Positions 28,206-36,997 of a stretch of 64,000 nt of DNA are shown piece after piece. Origin of the DNA: an uncultured Planctomycetia bacterium. Lineage in GTDB: Bacteria > Planctomycetota > Phycisphaerae > Phycisphaerales > SM1A02. The stretch is from positions 53,580 through 117,579 of the forward strand of contig CALMPF010000018.1 in the NCBI GenBank assembly GCA_937871505.1. The letters are read 5' to 3'. The stretch's first letter is position 1. Each line of letters begins with the position of its first letter. The notes beneath the pieces are model-generated. The model saw only the letters and a list, made by a program, of their open reading frames with translations. It ran no database searches and was not told the DNA's origin. The translations under genes and the position numbers were made by a program.

Positions 28206-28571
28206 CGCGGCGGGCGCCCGCCGGTTCCGCCCGCAGCCGCGCTGTGCGGCGCGAACCGCTCGGTCCGCGCGTGATCGTCAGGCCCCCACTCGTCGTCCTG
28301 AGCCCTGCGGCGTCCGAGCCTCTCCGCACCCGCTGCGTCTCGGAGGCGGAGCATCCGGCGGCGCCTTCGACCGGCGCCCCGAGCTATCGCGCAGGCCTCG
28401 CGAGAATGAGCGCGACCGTCCCGTCAGGATGGGGTGCGAGGCTGTCGCTGAGCGGCCGTCTCGGTCGAGTGCGTGTCCGGAGAAGCGACACCCAGAAGCG
28501 ACATCCGGAATCGACGCCGAGCCCTGCGTCCGGAGAGGGTCTCGCCGTAGCGCCGGAGGTCCGCGGACCCG

Positions 28572-29189
28572 CTACCAGAAGCGGTTCACCTCGGCCTGGA
28601 TCGAGTCGCCGATCGACTGGACCGGCTCGGGGGCCTGGTACGACGAAGGATCGCCCGCCCCCATCGAGGTCATCACGAGGATCCGCCGCTGGCCCGGGCT
28701 CGCGGGGAGCCGGATCATCGACTCCACCGGCGAGACGCCGCGGCGTCCGGCGCGGAGCAGCCACTCCTCGTCGGTGATGCCGGCTCCGAGCGCGCTGACG
28801 ACGAGCGTGAAGTTGCCGTCGGCGTCGGTCACCGTCGAGCCTACCTGTTCAGTGTTGAGCCGTCCGGGGTCGCGGACGATGGAGATGCTGACGCCGGCGA
28901 TGCCCGTTCCGGAGAGCCGCGCGTCGCTCGCCTCGGTGACGACGACGCCGCTGTATCCGGTGCGCACGACGCGCCCTTGGATCGTGTAGCTGCCGCATGC
29001 TGCGACGAACGGCAGCAGCGCGAGGAGCAGCAGGAGCAGGGGAGCGCGCGATCCTCGGCGCGGCGCGGCGCGGTCGGCGCGGCGCCCGCCCGCTCCCGCG
29101 AAGTCGGGATCGCCGTCGCCGCGGCCCGCCGGATGCGGGCGAGGTTCCTGTGCGGTGCGGAGGCCCGGTGCTGAGGTGGACGAGGTCAT
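28572..29189 (-). CDS. lipoprotein with carboxypeptidase-regulatory-like (Ig-type) domain
   Basis: The protein has 205 aa. A long 45-residue Arg/Ala/Gly-rich N-region precedes a hydrophobic core and lipobox (LLALLPFVAAC). After it comes a small beta domain: YTIQGRVV...AGVSISIVRDPG...GSTVTDADGNFTLVV. This is the pattern of carboxypeptidase regulatory-like domains, which act as surface-exposed Ig-like modules. The C-terminus (EPVQSIGDSIQAEVNRFW) is amphipathic. ATG 29189 is supported by TACGCT seven bases upstream. It follows the DUF2007 and 505-aa genes on the same strand. No specific function can be given. Confidence 0.72.
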   Translation of the reverse strand: MTSSTSAPGLRTAQEPRPHPAGRGDGDPDFAGAGGRRADRAAPRRGSRAPLLLLLLALLPFVAACGSYTIQGRVVRTGYSGVVVTEASDARLSGTGIAGVSISIVRDPGRLNTEQVGSTVTDADGNFTLVVSALGAGITDEEWLLRAGRRGVSPVESMIRLPASPGQRRILVMTSMGAGDPSSYQAPEPVQSIGDSIQAEVNRFW

Positions 29190-29196
29190 CGCGGGC

Positions 29197-29202
29197 AGCG
29201 TA
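29197..29202 (-). promoter_or_regulatory. -10 box TACGCT, lipoprotein gene
   Basis: TACGCT ends seven bases before ATG 29189 on the minus strand. Confidence 0.5.
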
Positions 29203-29234
29203 CTCGCGCGCCGGGGGGTCGGGGCTGCCCGCCA

Positions 29235-29858
29235 TCACGTCCTCTCGATGATGGTCAGGAACACCGCAGCGATCGCGATGAGCAGACACGCGACCGCGAC
29301 GAGCCAGCCCACGATCGCCAGCGGCGGTGCGGTGGCGAGCATCGGCCGTCGGTCATCGGTCTCACGGTCCGACGTCGTTGCATCCGGGTGGGCGTCTGCG
29401 AGCGCGTCCGCGGCGTGCGCGGCGGGGGAGTCGACGCCTCCTGCCTCGAGAGCGCTCTCGGCCGCGGTGCGATCCTCGCGCCGCACGAGGACCGGGACCC
29501 GCGCCGGGACGCCCGCCAGCGCCGCGGAGAGCGCGCCGGTCTCGGATGGCCCGCACGTTGCGGGGATCCCCGCCTCCTCGAGGCGCATCGCCAGAAGACC
29601 CGCCGCAAACTCGTTCTCCGCCCAGCGAACCGCGACCAGCTCGACATCCGGCGCATCGAGTTCCGGGCGCCCGGCCCAGCGCGGCCGCAGGGCCGAGAGA
29701 TCGGCGACGAAGCGGCTGGGGTCGCGGCGCGTCTGCGCTTCGCCCTCCCCTTCGCCGTCGGGAGCTCTCGCGTCGCTCTCCTCGGGGGACTTCTCGTCCG
29801 GCGCCGTCGGCGGCTCCGGAGGGGCTTCTCCGGGACTCTGCGGCTCCGAAGCGCTCAT
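29235..29858 (-). CDS. DUF2007-like protein with C-terminal membrane anchor
   Basis: The 207-aa protein starts with a Glu/Pro/Asp-rich disordered segment. From about residue 70 it has a DUF2007-like (putative signal-transducing) domain, VAVRWAENEFAAGLLAMRLE...VPVLVRREDRTAAESAL, and it ends in a single membrane helix (LAIVGWLVAVACLLIAIAAV). DUF2007 is a PII-like ferredoxin fold with no proven reaction. ATG 29858 overlaps the stop of the 505-aa gene (ATGA), so the two are co-translated. Assignment to the family is by pattern only. Confidence 0.72.
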   Translation of the reverse strand: MSASEPQSPGEAPPEPPTAPDEKSPEESDARAPDGEGEGEAQTRRDPSRFVADLSALRPRWAGRPELDAPDVELVAVRWAENEFAAGLLAMRLEEAGIPATCGPSETGALSAALAGVPARVPVLVRREDRTAAESALEAGGVDSPAAHAADALADAHPDATTSDRETDDRRPMLATAPPLAIVGWLVAVACLLIAIAAVFLTIIERT

Positions 29859-31372
29859 GCCGGCTCCTCGACGCGGCGCCGCCGCGACTCGAGGATCTCC
29901 GCGAGTTCCGGCGCGTCATCCGGCCCGGCCGTGGTGCCGTCGATGCGCACCTGCCAGTCGGTGACCTCGGAGGGCTCGACGCGGCGGCGCGCGCCCGCAG
30001 TCAGCGCCCCCGCGAGGATGGCATCGTCGAGGACGCGACACTCGAAGGCGTCGCCCACGCAGCGATCGACCTCGAGCCACGCGTGCTCGATCGCCGCGCT
30101 CGCGTCCGGGGCAAGTCCGACCGCGATCTCGAGCAGCGCCCGGGTCGGCCCGCGCCGCTCCTCCGGACGGCCTCGCGGCGCGCCGGGCGCTTCGGGCGCG
30201 TCCACGCGCGGGGCGATCTCGTCTCCGCGGCGCGGCTCGACCGCCGCGCGGAGCACGTCGAGCGTGCGCTGCGCCGCGCGGCGCGTGCGCTGCGCGGCGA
30301 GCTCGGGCTGGTCGAGAGCGCCGTCGCCGCGCTCCAGCGCCTCGATGGCGCCCTGCGGCCAGCTCCAGCGCGGTCGATAGAGGCCGCGCGGCTCGGGATC
30401 GCAGATCGCCGCCCGGATGCCGCCGAAGGGGTGCGCGAGGCTCTCCGTCGCCGCCGGGACATCCTCGAGGCCGCGCGTCGCGAAGGAGCCCGGTCGCTCC
30501 GGATCGAGCGCGGCGGCGAGCGTTCGCCACGGCGCGAGGACGACCTCGAGTCCGTGGCCGACGCGCCAGCGCCGCAGCGGGTCCGGTGGGCCGCCCTCAA
30601 GAAGAAGTCCGGCGATGCCGTTGACCAGGGCCACCGCAGCGCGGAGGTGCGCCGCAGGGACCTCGAGAATCTCGAGTTCGGGGAGACCGCAGCGCCAAAG
30701 ACCGCTGGTGCGGACCCAGGCGGGCTCGTCCGGCGCTGGTTCGCGGCTGCGGGTGACCGCGTGCGTCGACCAGAGGAGCCACTCGGGGGGATCGAGCGCC
30801 GCGGCGGCTCGGTCGGACGATGGAGGGCGCGCGCCGACGGCGCCGCGTGCCGTCTCCGCCTCGGTCGGCCCGGCACCGCCGAACCAGCGGTCGAGCCCCG
30901 CTCGATGGTGCCAGGTGCTCGCGGCCACGTCGAGGATCGCCGACGTCTCGGGCACGATGCGCCGCAGCGCTGCCATCGCGAACCCGAACGTGGCGAGCAC
31001 GCGCTCGCGCGCCGCGACGAACTCGATTCCCACCGTGAACCGCGGTCGCGGCGCACCGGAGTCCGCCTCGCCTGCCGAAACGTCCGGCAGCGCGTCGCTC
31101 GGTTCCGCGAAGATGATCGCCCTGCACTCAGCCGGTGCGGGCAGCGCGACCGCGAAGAGCCAGAGCGTACCGGGCGTCGCGGGCAGCTCTCCGAGGATCT
31201 CGACGCCGGGCGTGGTCTCAAGCAGGGCCTCGAGAACGACCTCGATCCCCGGCGGCTTCACACCCGGCCAGAGCGCCAGCAACGTGCTCGGATAGGGCGC
31301 GGGAAGCTGCCACGGCGAGCGGGCCGGCCCCGCGCCGAGGATCTGAAGCGGAAGCGACGCGTCGGAGGGCAC
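29855..31372 (-). CDS. unknown 505-aa cytoplasmic protein
   Basis: This acidic-to-neutral protein has no signal peptide, no clear membrane span and regular alpha/beta character (GTLWLFAVALPAPAECRAII; FTVGIEFVAARERVLATFGF). A later region is Arg/Glu-rich (residues about 370-420). I do not recognise a family; a DUF4026-like fold is one possibility to test. The GTG at 31372 has TACAGT five bases upstream. Its TGA overlaps the ATG of the DUF2007 gene, and the lipoprotein follows, so these three form an unknown-function operon downstream of pabB. Confidence 0.72.
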   Translation of the reverse strand: MPSDASLPLQILGAGPARSPWQLPAPYPSTLLALWPGVKPPGIEVVLEALLETTPGVEILGELPATPGTLWLFAVALPAPAECRAIIFAEPSDALPDVSAGEADSGAPRPRFTVGIEFVAARERVLATFGFAMAALRRIVPETSAILDVAASTWHHRAGLDRWFGGAGPTEAETARGAVGARPPSSDRAAAALDPPEWLLWSTHAVTRSREPAPDEPAWVRTSGLWRCGLPELEILEVPAAHLRAAVALVNGIAGLLLEGGPPDPLRRWRVGHGLEVVLAPWRTLAAALDPERPGSFATRGLEDVPAATESLAHPFGGIRAAICDPEPRGLYRPRWSWPQGAIEALERGDGALDQPELAAQRTRRAAQRTLDVLRAAVEPRRGDEIAPRVDAPEAPGAPRGRPEERRGPTRALLEIAVGLAPDASAAIEHAWLEVDRCVGDAFECRVLDDAILAGALTAGARRRVEPSEVTDWQVRIDGTTAGPDDAPELAEILESRRRRVEEPA

Positions 31373-31377
31373 GGCCG

Positions 31378-31383
31378 ACTGTA
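31378..31383 (-). promoter_or_regulatory. -10 box TACAGT, 505-aa gene
   Basis: TACAGT ends five bases before GTG 31372 on the minus strand. The remaining gap up to 31548 shows nothing else. Confidence 0.4.
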
Positions 31384-31547
31384 GTCGGTGGCCGCGCAGC
31401 CCACGAGACGACGCGAGCTTCGCAAGCCGCCGAACGACGGCAGAAGTCGGCCGCCGCCGCGGCGGATCGTCGATGCGCCCGCGTTCCCGTCGATGCCGCG
31501 CGGCGGCGGTCCTGCGGAACCGCGGGCGCTCGCCGGGGGCTGGAGGG

Positions 31548-33089
31548 CTATCCCCCCGTGCGTCGATCGAGGGCGCCGTCCGCGAGCCGCTCGATCAGCG
31601 CCGCCTTGTCGAGCGACTCCTGCCACTCGGCCTCGGGATCGCTCTCGGCGACGATCCCGCAGCCCACGCCGTAGAACGCCTCGGAGGCGCGGGCGTCGGC
31701 GTCGGCGGGTTCGATCGCGAGCGTTCGGATGGCGACGCTCAGCGCGAAGGGGCCGTCGTCGGCGAAGTAGCCCACGGCGCCGCAGTAGGGTCCGCGCGCG
31801 AGGGGCTCGAGCTCTTCGATCACCTGCATCGCGCGGACCTTCGGGGCGCCGGTGACCGAGCCCGGAGGGAACGTCGCGCGGAGGATCTCGGCGGCACCGA
31901 CGCCGGCGCGGAGCCGGCCCTCGATCGTGGCGACGGCCTGAAGCACCGTGGGATGCGCTTCGACATGCCGCGGCTCGCGGAGGACGACGGTCCCGGGGCG
32001 GCAGAGGCGCCCGAGATCGTTCCGCATCAGGTCGATGATCATGTCGAGTTCGGCGGCGTCCTTCGCCGACTCCAGCAGCGCCGCGGCGCAGGCGTCGGCG
32101 GGGCGCGTTCCCTTCATCGGGCGCGTGCGGATGGTGCCCGGCGCCGGGATGAGGTCGTTGCCGCCTTCGCACCCGGAGCCTGAGCTGGAGCCCGAGCCGG
32201 AGCCGAGAGCGGCGCCGCGACCCGATTCGGCCTCGCTCTCCGTGCACCGCCCTTCGCCGATGCAGCCGGAGAGGAAGAGCTCCGGGCTGAAGGAGAGCAC
32301 GCGAGCGCCGTCAGGAAGCTCGAGATAGGCGCCGTGCCGCGGCGCGGCGCTCCGCAGGGCGTCGAGCGCGCAGCTCCGCACGTCGCCGCGGATCGTGGTG
32401 TGCAGCAGCCGCGTCAGGTTCCCTTGAAAGAGGTCCCCGGCCCAGATCGCATCGACGAGCGTGCGGACCGCGTTCAGCCAGTCGTCGCGCGGGATGGTCG
32501 TCTTCGGACGCCCGATCGACCAGGCGCTGCCGACCTCGGGAGATCGATCGTCGGAGCGTGCAGTCGGCGCCGAGTCCGCGGGCGCATCGCCGGTGATCTC
32601 GCGCTCGAGGGGCAGCGCCCCGCGCGGCGCCGCTGACCACCATCGTCGCTCGACGGCGTCGTGGATCAGCGCCCGCTCGCAGCGTGCCAGCGCCGCCTGC
32701 GGCCAGCGGAATCCGCGCGGCGGAGTCCGCCTGTCGGAGCGGCGCGCGGTGGGCTCGATCGCCCTGCCCAGCTCATACGAGAGGAGCGCCAGCCAGCCCC
32801 CGGCGAAGGGGAGCGCCGCCGGCGTTCGGGCGGGCCGGCCGCTGCCGGTGTCGAGGATCGCGCCGAGGGTGCGGAGGGGGTCCTCGTCGGCGGCGTCGAC
32901 GAGGACCCACTTCGTCGGCGCCGCGAGGATCGACCAGCGCGACCAGCGTGGCTCGGGTGAGCCTGTCACCTCGCCGGAACTGAGCAGCGCGAGCGGCAGG
33001 GCTCGAGGCCAGCGCCGTGCGACTTCGATCGGGCCGGAGTCGAAAGGCGGCCGCGGTGGGAGAACCTCGACCCGCCTGTCGCTGAGCAC
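31548..33089 (-). CDS. pabB: aminodeoxychorismate synthase component I
   Basis: This 513-aa chorismate-binding enzyme makes 4-amino-4-deoxychorismate for folate synthesis. The active-site motif is RPMKGTRPAD; lysine in 'P(I)KGTxP' separates PabB from anthranilate synthase TrpE, which has Ala there. Other motifs are GDLFQGNLTR, DMIIDLMRNDLGR, and PPGSVTGAPKVRAMQVI near the C-terminus, all in place. Between FSPELFLSG and the active-site motif there is an inserted run rich in Gly/Ser/Glu (about residues 280-310), encoded by GC-rich short repeats. The GTG at 33089 has TACACT five bases upstream. No pabA or pabC is nearby. Confidence 0.92.
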   Translation of the reverse strand: MLSDRRVEVLPPRPPFDSGPIEVARRWPRALPLALLSSGEVTGSPEPRWSRWSILAAPTKWVLVDAADEDPLRTLGAILDTGSGRPARTPAALPFAGGWLALLSYELGRAIEPTARRSDRRTPPRGFRWPQAALARCERALIHDAVERRWWSAAPRGALPLEREITGDAPADSAPTARSDDRSPEVGSAWSIGRPKTTIPRDDWLNAVRTLVDAIWAGDLFQGNLTRLLHTTIRGDVRSCALDALRSAAPRHGAYLELPDGARVLSFSPELFLSGCIGEGRCTESEAESGRGAALGSGSGSSSGSGCEGGNDLIPAPGTIRTRPMKGTRPADACAAALLESAKDAAELDMIIDLMRNDLGRLCRPGTVVLREPRHVEAHPTVLQAVATIEGRLRAGVGAAEILRATFPPGSVTGAPKVRAMQVIEELEPLARGPYCGAVGYFADDGPFALSVAIRTLAIEPADADARASEAFYGVGCGIVAESDPEAEWQESLDKAALIERLADGALDRRTGG

Positions 33090-33094
33090 GCGCG

Positions 33095-33100
33095 AGTGTA
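33095..33100 (-). promoter_or_regulatory. -10 box TACACT, pabB
   Basis: TACACT ends five bases before GTG 33089. In the 386-bp divergent gap to ppdK there is another TACACT on the plus strand near 33224; otherwise no feature is recognised. Confidence 0.5.
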
Positions 33101-33475
33101 CCGGGCGCGCGACCTGCGGCACCGACTTTGCCGCGCCGACCGCGGTGGCGCTGGAGGTCGGCGCGGGAGCGGTGCGGATGCGGCGCGCAGCGGCGACGCC
33201 GCGGTGATGGCGCCGAGCGTCCGTACACTCGCGATTCACGCCTGGCGGCTGCGCCGCGATCGATCGCGGCCGATGCGAGGAGCCTGCTTCGGGTCCGGCG
33301 CCGCCGCGCACCCGGACGCGCATGCCCGTCAGCTCGCCACCGGCCGATCCGGTCCGCTCGGGTCGCACCCGGACACCTCGGATTCAGGAGCGCTCACTCG
33401 ATGGCCCGCCGCAGATCTTCCTCCTCCGCCGCAACCGCCCGGGAGAGCCGTCGCGGACGAACGACCGCCTCCCGC

Positions 33476-36439
33476 ATGGTCTACTCCTTCGGCAACGGCA
33501 CCGCCGAAGGACGCGGCGATCAGCGCGAGCTCCTCGGCGGCAAGGGCGCCGGTCTCGCCGAGATGACCCTGATCGGCCTCCCGGTCCCGGCGGGGTTCAC
33601 GGTCACCACGGAAGCGTGCGCCGAGTACTACCAGCTCGGTCGTTCGTGGCCGAAGGGGCTCGAGAAGGAGGTCCGCGAGGCGGTTGCGCGCCTCGAGCGC
33701 GCCTCGGGAAGGCGGCTCGGCGATGCGGCGGATCCGCTGCTGGTCTCCGTGCGCTCCGGCGCCGCCCGCTCGATGCCGGGCATGATGGAGACGATCCTCA
33801 ATCTCGGGCTCAACGACGCGAGCGTCGAGGGGCTGGCGCGGAGCAGCCGCGTTCCGCGCTTCGCGTGGGACAGCTACAGGCGCTTCATCCAGATGTACGC
33901 GACCGTCGTCAGCGGCCTGAGCAAGGAGACGCTCGAACAGAAGCTCCACGACCTCAAGCAGCGCCTCGGGCTCCGCGCCGACACGGAGATCCCAGCCGAG
34001 CAGCTCGCGCAGCTCTGCGCAGAGTTCAAGCGGTTCTATCACGCCCAGACCGGGCGCGAGTTCCCGCAGGACCCGTGGGAGCAGCTCCGCGGCGCCATCG
34101 AGGCGGTCTTCGGCTCGTGGATGGCGGAGAAGGCCGAGACCTATCGCCGCGTCGAGCGCATCGCCGGACTGCGCGGGACGGCCGTGAACGTCCAGCAGAT
34201 GGTCTTCGGCAACTTCGGCGACGACAGCGGCACCGGCGTCTGCTTCACGCGCGACCCCAGCACCGGAGCGAACGAGTTCTACGGAGATCTGCTCGTCAAC
34301 GCGCAGGGAGAGGACGTCGTCGCGGGCATCCGCACGCCGATGCCGCTGAAGGAGCTCGCCACGCTGATGCCTGATGCCTGGGATCAGCTCTGCGCGGTCC
34401 GCGTGCTGCTCGAGACGCACTACCGCGACATGCAGGACCTCGAGTTCACCATCGAGCGCGGGCGCCTGTTCATGCTTCAGTGCCGCAGCGGAAAGCGCTC
34501 GCCGATGGCCGCGTTCCGCATCGCGGTCGAGCAGGCGACGCGACCGCTGATCGAGAAGGACGATGCCGCGCGGCTTGTCCGGCGGGGGCACCTCCCCCGC
34601 GCCTACGCGACCCGCGCAGGCAGGCCGATCCTCTCGAAGGCGGAGGCCGTCCGGCGGATCCAGCCGGAGGACATCGAGCGGCTCTTCTATCCGGTGATCG
34701 ACCCGCGCATCGACGCGGCGGCGCGGCTGCGGCGCCGGATCGCGACGGGCATCAACGCGGTCCCCGGCGCCGCCTGCGGGCAGATCGCCTTCTTCGCCGC
34801 CGACGCGGAGCGGATGGCGCAGGAAGGCCACAAGGTGATTCTCGTCCGCCGCGAGACCTCGCCCGAGGACGTCGGCGGGATGCACGCCTCCGCGGGAATC
34901 CTCACCGCCACGGGAGGCAAGACGAGCCACGCGGCGGTGGTCGCGCGCGGCTGGGGCAAGTGCTGCATCGTCGGGTGCGGTGAGCTGCGCATCGACCCCG
35001 ACGGGCGCCGGCTCGAGGCCGGCGGACGGACCTTCGGCGAGGGGGACTTCCTCACGCTCGATGGCACCGAGGGCCACGTCTACGAAGGGCGGATGGAGCT
35101 GGTGCTTCCCCAGCTTCCGCCGGAGTACGAGACGCTGATGCGCTGGGCCGACGAGCTGCGGTCGCTCCGCGTCCGCGCCAACGCCGACACGCCCTACGAC
35201 GCCGCGAATGCGGTGCGGATGGGCGCCGAGGGGATCGGGCTCTGTCGCACCGAGCACATGTTCTTCGACACCGAGGAGCGGCGCCTCGCGATGCAGCGGA
35301 TGATCCTCGCGGACACCGAGGACGAGCGCCGCGCGGCGCTGGCCGAGCTGATTCCGTTCCAGCGGGCCGACTTCATCGGGATCTTCGAGGCGATGGACGG
35401 GCGCCCCGTGACGATCCGGCTGGTCGATCCGCCGCTGCATGAGTTCGTCCCGCACGAGGAGCCGAAGCAGCGCGAGCTTGCGCGGGTCATCGGCGTCTCC
35501 TTCGAGAAGGTGCGCGACCGCGTCGGCCAGCTCCACGAGACCAACCCGATGCTCGGTCATCGCGGCTGCCGGCTCTGCGTGAGCTATCCCGAGATCCTCC
35601 AGATGCAGGTCCGGGCGATCGTCGAGGCCGCCTGCAACTGCGCCAAGCGCCGCGTCAGGGTCCTCCCGGAGATCATGATCCCGCTGGCGATCGACGCCCG
35701 CGAGCTGGGGATGCTGGTCGCCCAGGCCCGGCGCGTCGCCGATGCCGTCCTCGCCGAGCACGACGTGCGCCTGCCGTATCTCGTCGGAACGATGGTCGAG
35801 ACGCCGCGGGCGGCGCTGCTCGCGGGAGCGCTCGCCGCCGTCTCGGAGTTCTTCAGCTTCGGCACCAACGACCTGACGCAGATGACGATGGGGCTCTCGC
35901 GCGACGACGCGGGACGCTTCCTTCCCTACTACCTCGATCGCGAGGGCGCCGCGATCTTCGAGAGCGATCCCTTCCAGTCGATCGACGTGCCCGGCGTTGG
36001 GCAGCTCGTCGAGATCGCCTGTCGCGACGGCCGCAGCGCGAACCCGAAGCTCAAGCTCGGCATCTGCGGCGAGCACGGGGGCGACCCCGCCTCGATCGGC
36101 TTCTTCGCCCGCGCAGGGCTCGACTACGTGAGCTGCTCGCCATTCCGCGTGCCGATTGCCAGGCTCGTCGCGGCCCACCTCGCCGCGGCGAAGTCCCCCG
36201 CCGCGAAGTCCCCCGCAGCGAAGTCCACTGCGGCGAAGTCGGCATCTCCCGCGCGCGCCTCGTCCGGAGATGGACCGCTGCGGTCAAAGGGCCCGGCGGC
36301 AGCAAGGAAGCGCTCGAAGTCGAGGACGGACGCGGAGCCGAGGGCGGGCGCGAAGGCGAAGGCGAAGGCGGGCGCGAAGGCGGGCAAGGGCGCGGCGCTT
36401 CAGAAGCGGTCGAAGACGGCGCTCCGGAGTGCGCGATAG
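33476..36439 (+). CDS. ppdK: pyruvate, phosphate dikinase with lysine/alanine-rich tail
   Basis: This 987-aa enzyme interconverts pyruvate + ATP + Pi and PEP + AMP + PPi. It has the N-terminal nucleotide domain (MVYSFGNGTAEGRGDQRELLGGKGAGLAEM; RSGAARSMPGMMETILNLG), the phospho-histidine in GGKTSHAAVVARG (His about 485) and the catalytic cysteine in LKLGICGEHGG (about 864). The catalytic core ends near residue 900. A tail of about 86 residues follows with three to four AAKSP-type repeats and then a Lys/Ala-rich stretch (AKAKAKAGAKAGKG) like histone H1-type bacterial proteins. Most PPDKs have 870-900 aa. ATG 33476 starts the conserved VYSFGNG; an upstream in-frame ATG at 33401 is possible. Confidence 0.96.
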   Translation: MVYSFGNGTAEGRGDQRELLGGKGAGLAEMTLIGLPVPAGFTVTTEACAEYYQLGRSWPKGLEKEVREAVARLERASGRRLGDAADPLLVSVRSGAARSMPGMMETILNLGLNDASVEGLARSSRVPRFAWDSYRRFIQMYATVVSGLSKETLEQKLHDLKQRLGLRADTEIPAEQLAQLCAEFKRFYHAQTGREFPQDPWEQLRGAIEAVFGSWMAEKAETYRRVERIAGLRGTAVNVQQMVFGNFGDDSGTGVCFTRDPSTGANEFYGDLLVNAQGEDVVAGIRTPMPLKELATLMPDAWDQLCAVRVLLETHYRDMQDLEFTIERGRLFMLQCRSGKRSPMAAFRIAVEQATRPLIEKDDAARLVRRGHLPRAYATRAGRPILSKAEAVRRIQPEDIERLFYPVIDPRIDAAARLRRRIATGINAVPGAACGQIAFFAADAERMAQEGHKVILVRRETSPEDVGGMHASAGILTATGGKTSHAAVVARGWGKCCIVGCGELRIDPDGRRLEAGGRTFGEGDFLTLDGTEGHVYEGRMELVLPQLPPEYETLMRWADELRSLRVRANADTPYDAANAVRMGAEGIGLCRTEHMFFDTEERRLAMQRMILADTEDERRAALAELIPFQRADFIGIFEAMDGRPVTIRLVDPPLHEFVPHEEPKQRELARVIGVSFEKVRDRVGQLHETNPMLGHRGCRLCVSYPEILQMQVRAIVEAACNCAKRRVRVLPEIMIPLAIDARELGMLVAQARRVADAVLAEHDVRLPYLVGTMVETPRAALLAGALAAVSEFFSFGTNDLTQMTMGLSRDDAGRFLPYYLDREGAAIFESDPFQSIDVPGVGQLVEIACRDGRSANPKLKLGICGEHGGDPASIGFFARAGLDYVSCSPFRVPIARLVAAHLAAAKSPAAKSPAAKSTAAKSASPARASSGDGPLRSKGPAAARKRSKSRTDAEPRAGAKAKAKAGAKAGKGAALQKRSKTALRSAR
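36184..36240 (+). repeat. 15-bp in-frame repeat in the ppdK tail
   Basis: Four units of GCGAAGTCCcCCGCC-like sequence, in frame, encode AAKSP/AAKST repeats. Confidence 0.85.
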
Positions 36440-36609
36440 CGACCGATCGCGATGGGCTCGCCCGCGCTGACTCCTCGGCGCTGGAGTGCTCGGACGGGCT
36501 CTTCGGCGCTGGCTCCCCGCCTCTGGTTCCTCGCTGCTGGCTCCCCGCTGCGGGCCTGTCCGCACCGGTGCGATGGGGTGCGTGCGGTACGCCGCAGACC
36601 AAACGGGGA

Positions 36610-36639
36610 CCGGCGCGAACGAGCGTTCGTTCGCGCCGG
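36610..36639. terminator. 13-bp perfect hairpin downstream of ppdK
   Basis: CCGGCGCGAACGA, loop GCGT, then the exact reverse complement. The stem extends outward by GGGAC/GTCCC around a bulge. There is no T-tract, so it may end transcription by another mechanism or protect the 3' end. It lies 170 bp after ppdK, and a small fragment of the repeat-element terminus (GGCGCTGGAGTGCTC) is at 36477-36491. Nothing else is recognised from 36440 to 36930. Confidence 0.5.
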
Positions 36640-36933
36640 CGTGTCCCGAAGGTCCCCCCGAAAGCGATCGTCCCGGAATGGGGAGAGAGAAGAAGTCCAT
36701 CGTCGCGGTTCCGCCCCGGAGCCCACGACCGGCTTCGTCGTGCGGGCATCGGGGGGTTGACGACGGCGCGGAAGGTACCCGCTGCCGAGGAGATCCCAGG
36801 AAGTTCGTGCGCTGGCGCCCGACGATGGATGAGCGCGGCGCCGAGGCTCGCCCGGTCTGGGCCGACGACCGCGAGCGCGCGCCGACCGCCGGGTGCCCGC
36901 AGGTCGTCCGTCGGTCGGCGCAAGCGGCCTGCT

Positions 36934-36939
36934 TACCAT
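36934..36939 (+). promoter_or_regulatory. candidate -10 box TACCAT, sigma-factor gene
   Basis: TACCAT would give a leader of about 50 nt that contains the GGAGGAG ribosome-binding site. Confidence 0.35.
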
Positions 36940-36997
36940 CGGTTGCGTCTTCGCCGCGAAGCGCTGCGGCGCCGCGGTGACGGAGGAGTACGAACGC

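Noticed and set aside
28192..28329. Upstream start for the DUF58 protein at 28329
   Set aside because: The extension is Arg-rich without similarity, while GTG 28191 has a -10 box eight bases before it and the usual N-terminus.
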